Shown: positions 63,459-64,000 of the stretch, piece after piece
Layout: the number at the start of each line of letters is the position of its first letter
Position numbering within the stretch: position 1 is the stretch's first letter
Assembly (NCBI GenBank): GCA_004134995.1
Contig: REGP01000003.1
Location: forward strand, 124,001-188,000
Direction: 5' to 3'
Length of the DNA stretch: 64,000 nucleotides
Origin: Oxalobacteraceae bacterium CAVE-383
GTDB taxonomy: Bacteria > Pseudomonadota > Gammaproteobacteria > Burkholderiales > Burkholderiaceae_D
Notes under the pieces: generated by a model
Seen by the model: only the letters and a program-made list of their open reading frames with translations
The model's database searches: none
What the model was told of the DNA's origin: nothing
Program-made: the position numbers and the translations under genes

Positions 63459-63903
63459 CAGGGACATCCACAATAAAATCGGTGCCGCGAATGCCGATGG
63501 TCGCGGTCGGCGTTCTCAGTTGCTGGCTTTCGGGCGTTAACTTACCGACCAGGCCGGTGACAAACCGCAGCGTGCCCTTGGTGATGCTGGCGATGATTTT
63601 GCCGCTGTTGTCGGATGGATCGAATTGGTATTGTTCCAGTACAAAGCTGGATTTCGGGCCCAGCGACAACAGCGTATCGTCGCGCAGAGTCATACCGATT
63701 GAGCCGTCCCCGGCGGTAACGATGCGGTCTTCCGCGTATAGGGGGTCGCCGACGGCGACAGGCAATATCGTTTGTTGTCGTTGCACGCTGACCGACCCTT
63801 GCACGATTTTTACGGTTCCCGCCTTGTCGGCCGCCGCCGCCGCGCTCGCGCAGGCGATTGCCGCGAAAGCGATGAAACAGATGCAAATCGATCGGGATGG
63901 CAT
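63451..63903 (-). CDS. FecR-domain secreted protein
   Basis: A 150-residue protein with a signal peptide (FIAFAAIACASAAAAA) and a FecR domain: VKIVQGSVSV, GDPLYAEDRIVTAGDGSIGMTL, LRTPTATIGIRGTDFIVDV. There is no membrane anchor after the signal, so it is periplasmic. Family members of this short form often sit with OmpA-like and CHASE2 genes. It is translationally coupled to the OmpA-like lipoprotein. The last 97 bases of the window upstream show nothing I can name. Confidence 0.85.
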   Translation of the reverse strand: MPSRSICICFIAFAAIACASAAAAADKAGTVKIVQGSVSVQRQQTILPVAVGDPLYAEDRIVTAGDGSIGMTLRDDTLLSLGPKSSFVLEQYQFDPSDNSGKIIASITKGTLRFVTGLVGKLTPESQQLRTPTATIGIRGTDFIVDVPDE

Positions 63904-64000
63904 AAGAATGCAAGCCTGCTGTTAAGAGCGGCCTATTTGTTTATTTTCGGCAATTATAGGGCGTCACAGCGTGGGATGTCCGAGATTTTTGATGTTGGCG

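Overview
The window looks like the chromosome of a Gram-negative betaproteobacterium, probably Burkholderiales and most likely near Oxalobacteraceae. This is inferred from the GC-rich core genes, a Kdo hydroxylase next to waaA, a urt-type ABC operon joined to amiE/fmdA, and an RND pump with an AcrR-like regulator. No marker gene here allows a species call.

Region 1 (1-18.4 kb, minus strand, lower GC) is a long surface-polysaccharide operon. It is read from a leader that carries an ops/JUMPstart element (17691-17703) just downstream of an RfaH-like gene. In order of transcription it encodes an EPS-type MarR regulator, UDP-GlcNAc dehydrogenase and UDP-GlcNAcA 4-epimerase (tviB/tviC type, giving UDP-GalNAcA), a Wzm/Wzt ABC exporter with a carbohydrate-binding Wzt tail, a hexapeptide acetyltransferase, a methyltransferase, a GT-B-like protein, a membrane-anchored beta-propeller-like protein, an acyltransferase-3, a PhyH-type dioxygenase, a second methyltransferase, three more GT-B/KpsS-like proteins and a CMP-sugar synthetase. 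Region 2 (18.8-28.9 kb, plus strand) is a separate Wzx/Wzy-type locus. It has FnlA/WbjB- and FnlC/WbjD-like enzymes, an 837-residue protein that looks like a flippase fused to a polymerase, an IS3 remnant, a second polymerase-like membrane protein, a WbpV-like reductase, a small phosphoglycosyl transferase and a WbpM-like dehydratase. The two loci are divergent around a 455-bp intergenic region.

Region 3 (28.9-49.4 kb) is core-like, GC-rich DNA. It holds LPS inner-core genes (waaC, kdoO, waaA), an RND efflux operon with a divergent TetR/AcrR gene and a perfect 30-bp operator palindrome, a rhodanese, Pcm, a YkgJ-type protein, uppP, recQ, a 1495-residue unrecognised protein with an HEAMH metalloprotease motif, and trmB.

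Region 4 (49.1-61.3 kb) is an amide-use module. An urtABCDE-like ABC transporter, aliphatic amidase, formamidase and an FmdB zinc ribbon form one operon. A divergent two-component system flanks it; its sensor is an NCS1-type permease fused through a cysteine cluster to a hybrid histidine kinase. Region 5 (61.4-62.7 kb) is a tRNA-Gly(CCC) next to an AT-rich orphan gene that sits between 203-bp, 99%-identical inverted arms. Each arm carries the tRNA promoter and the 5' part of the tRNA. The window ends in an OmpA-like lipoprotein and a FecR-domain protein.

The candidates most likely to be new biology are the tRNA-Gly inverted-repeat cassette, the permease-kinase sensor beside the amide operon, the giant HExxH protein, and the flippase-polymerase fusion.
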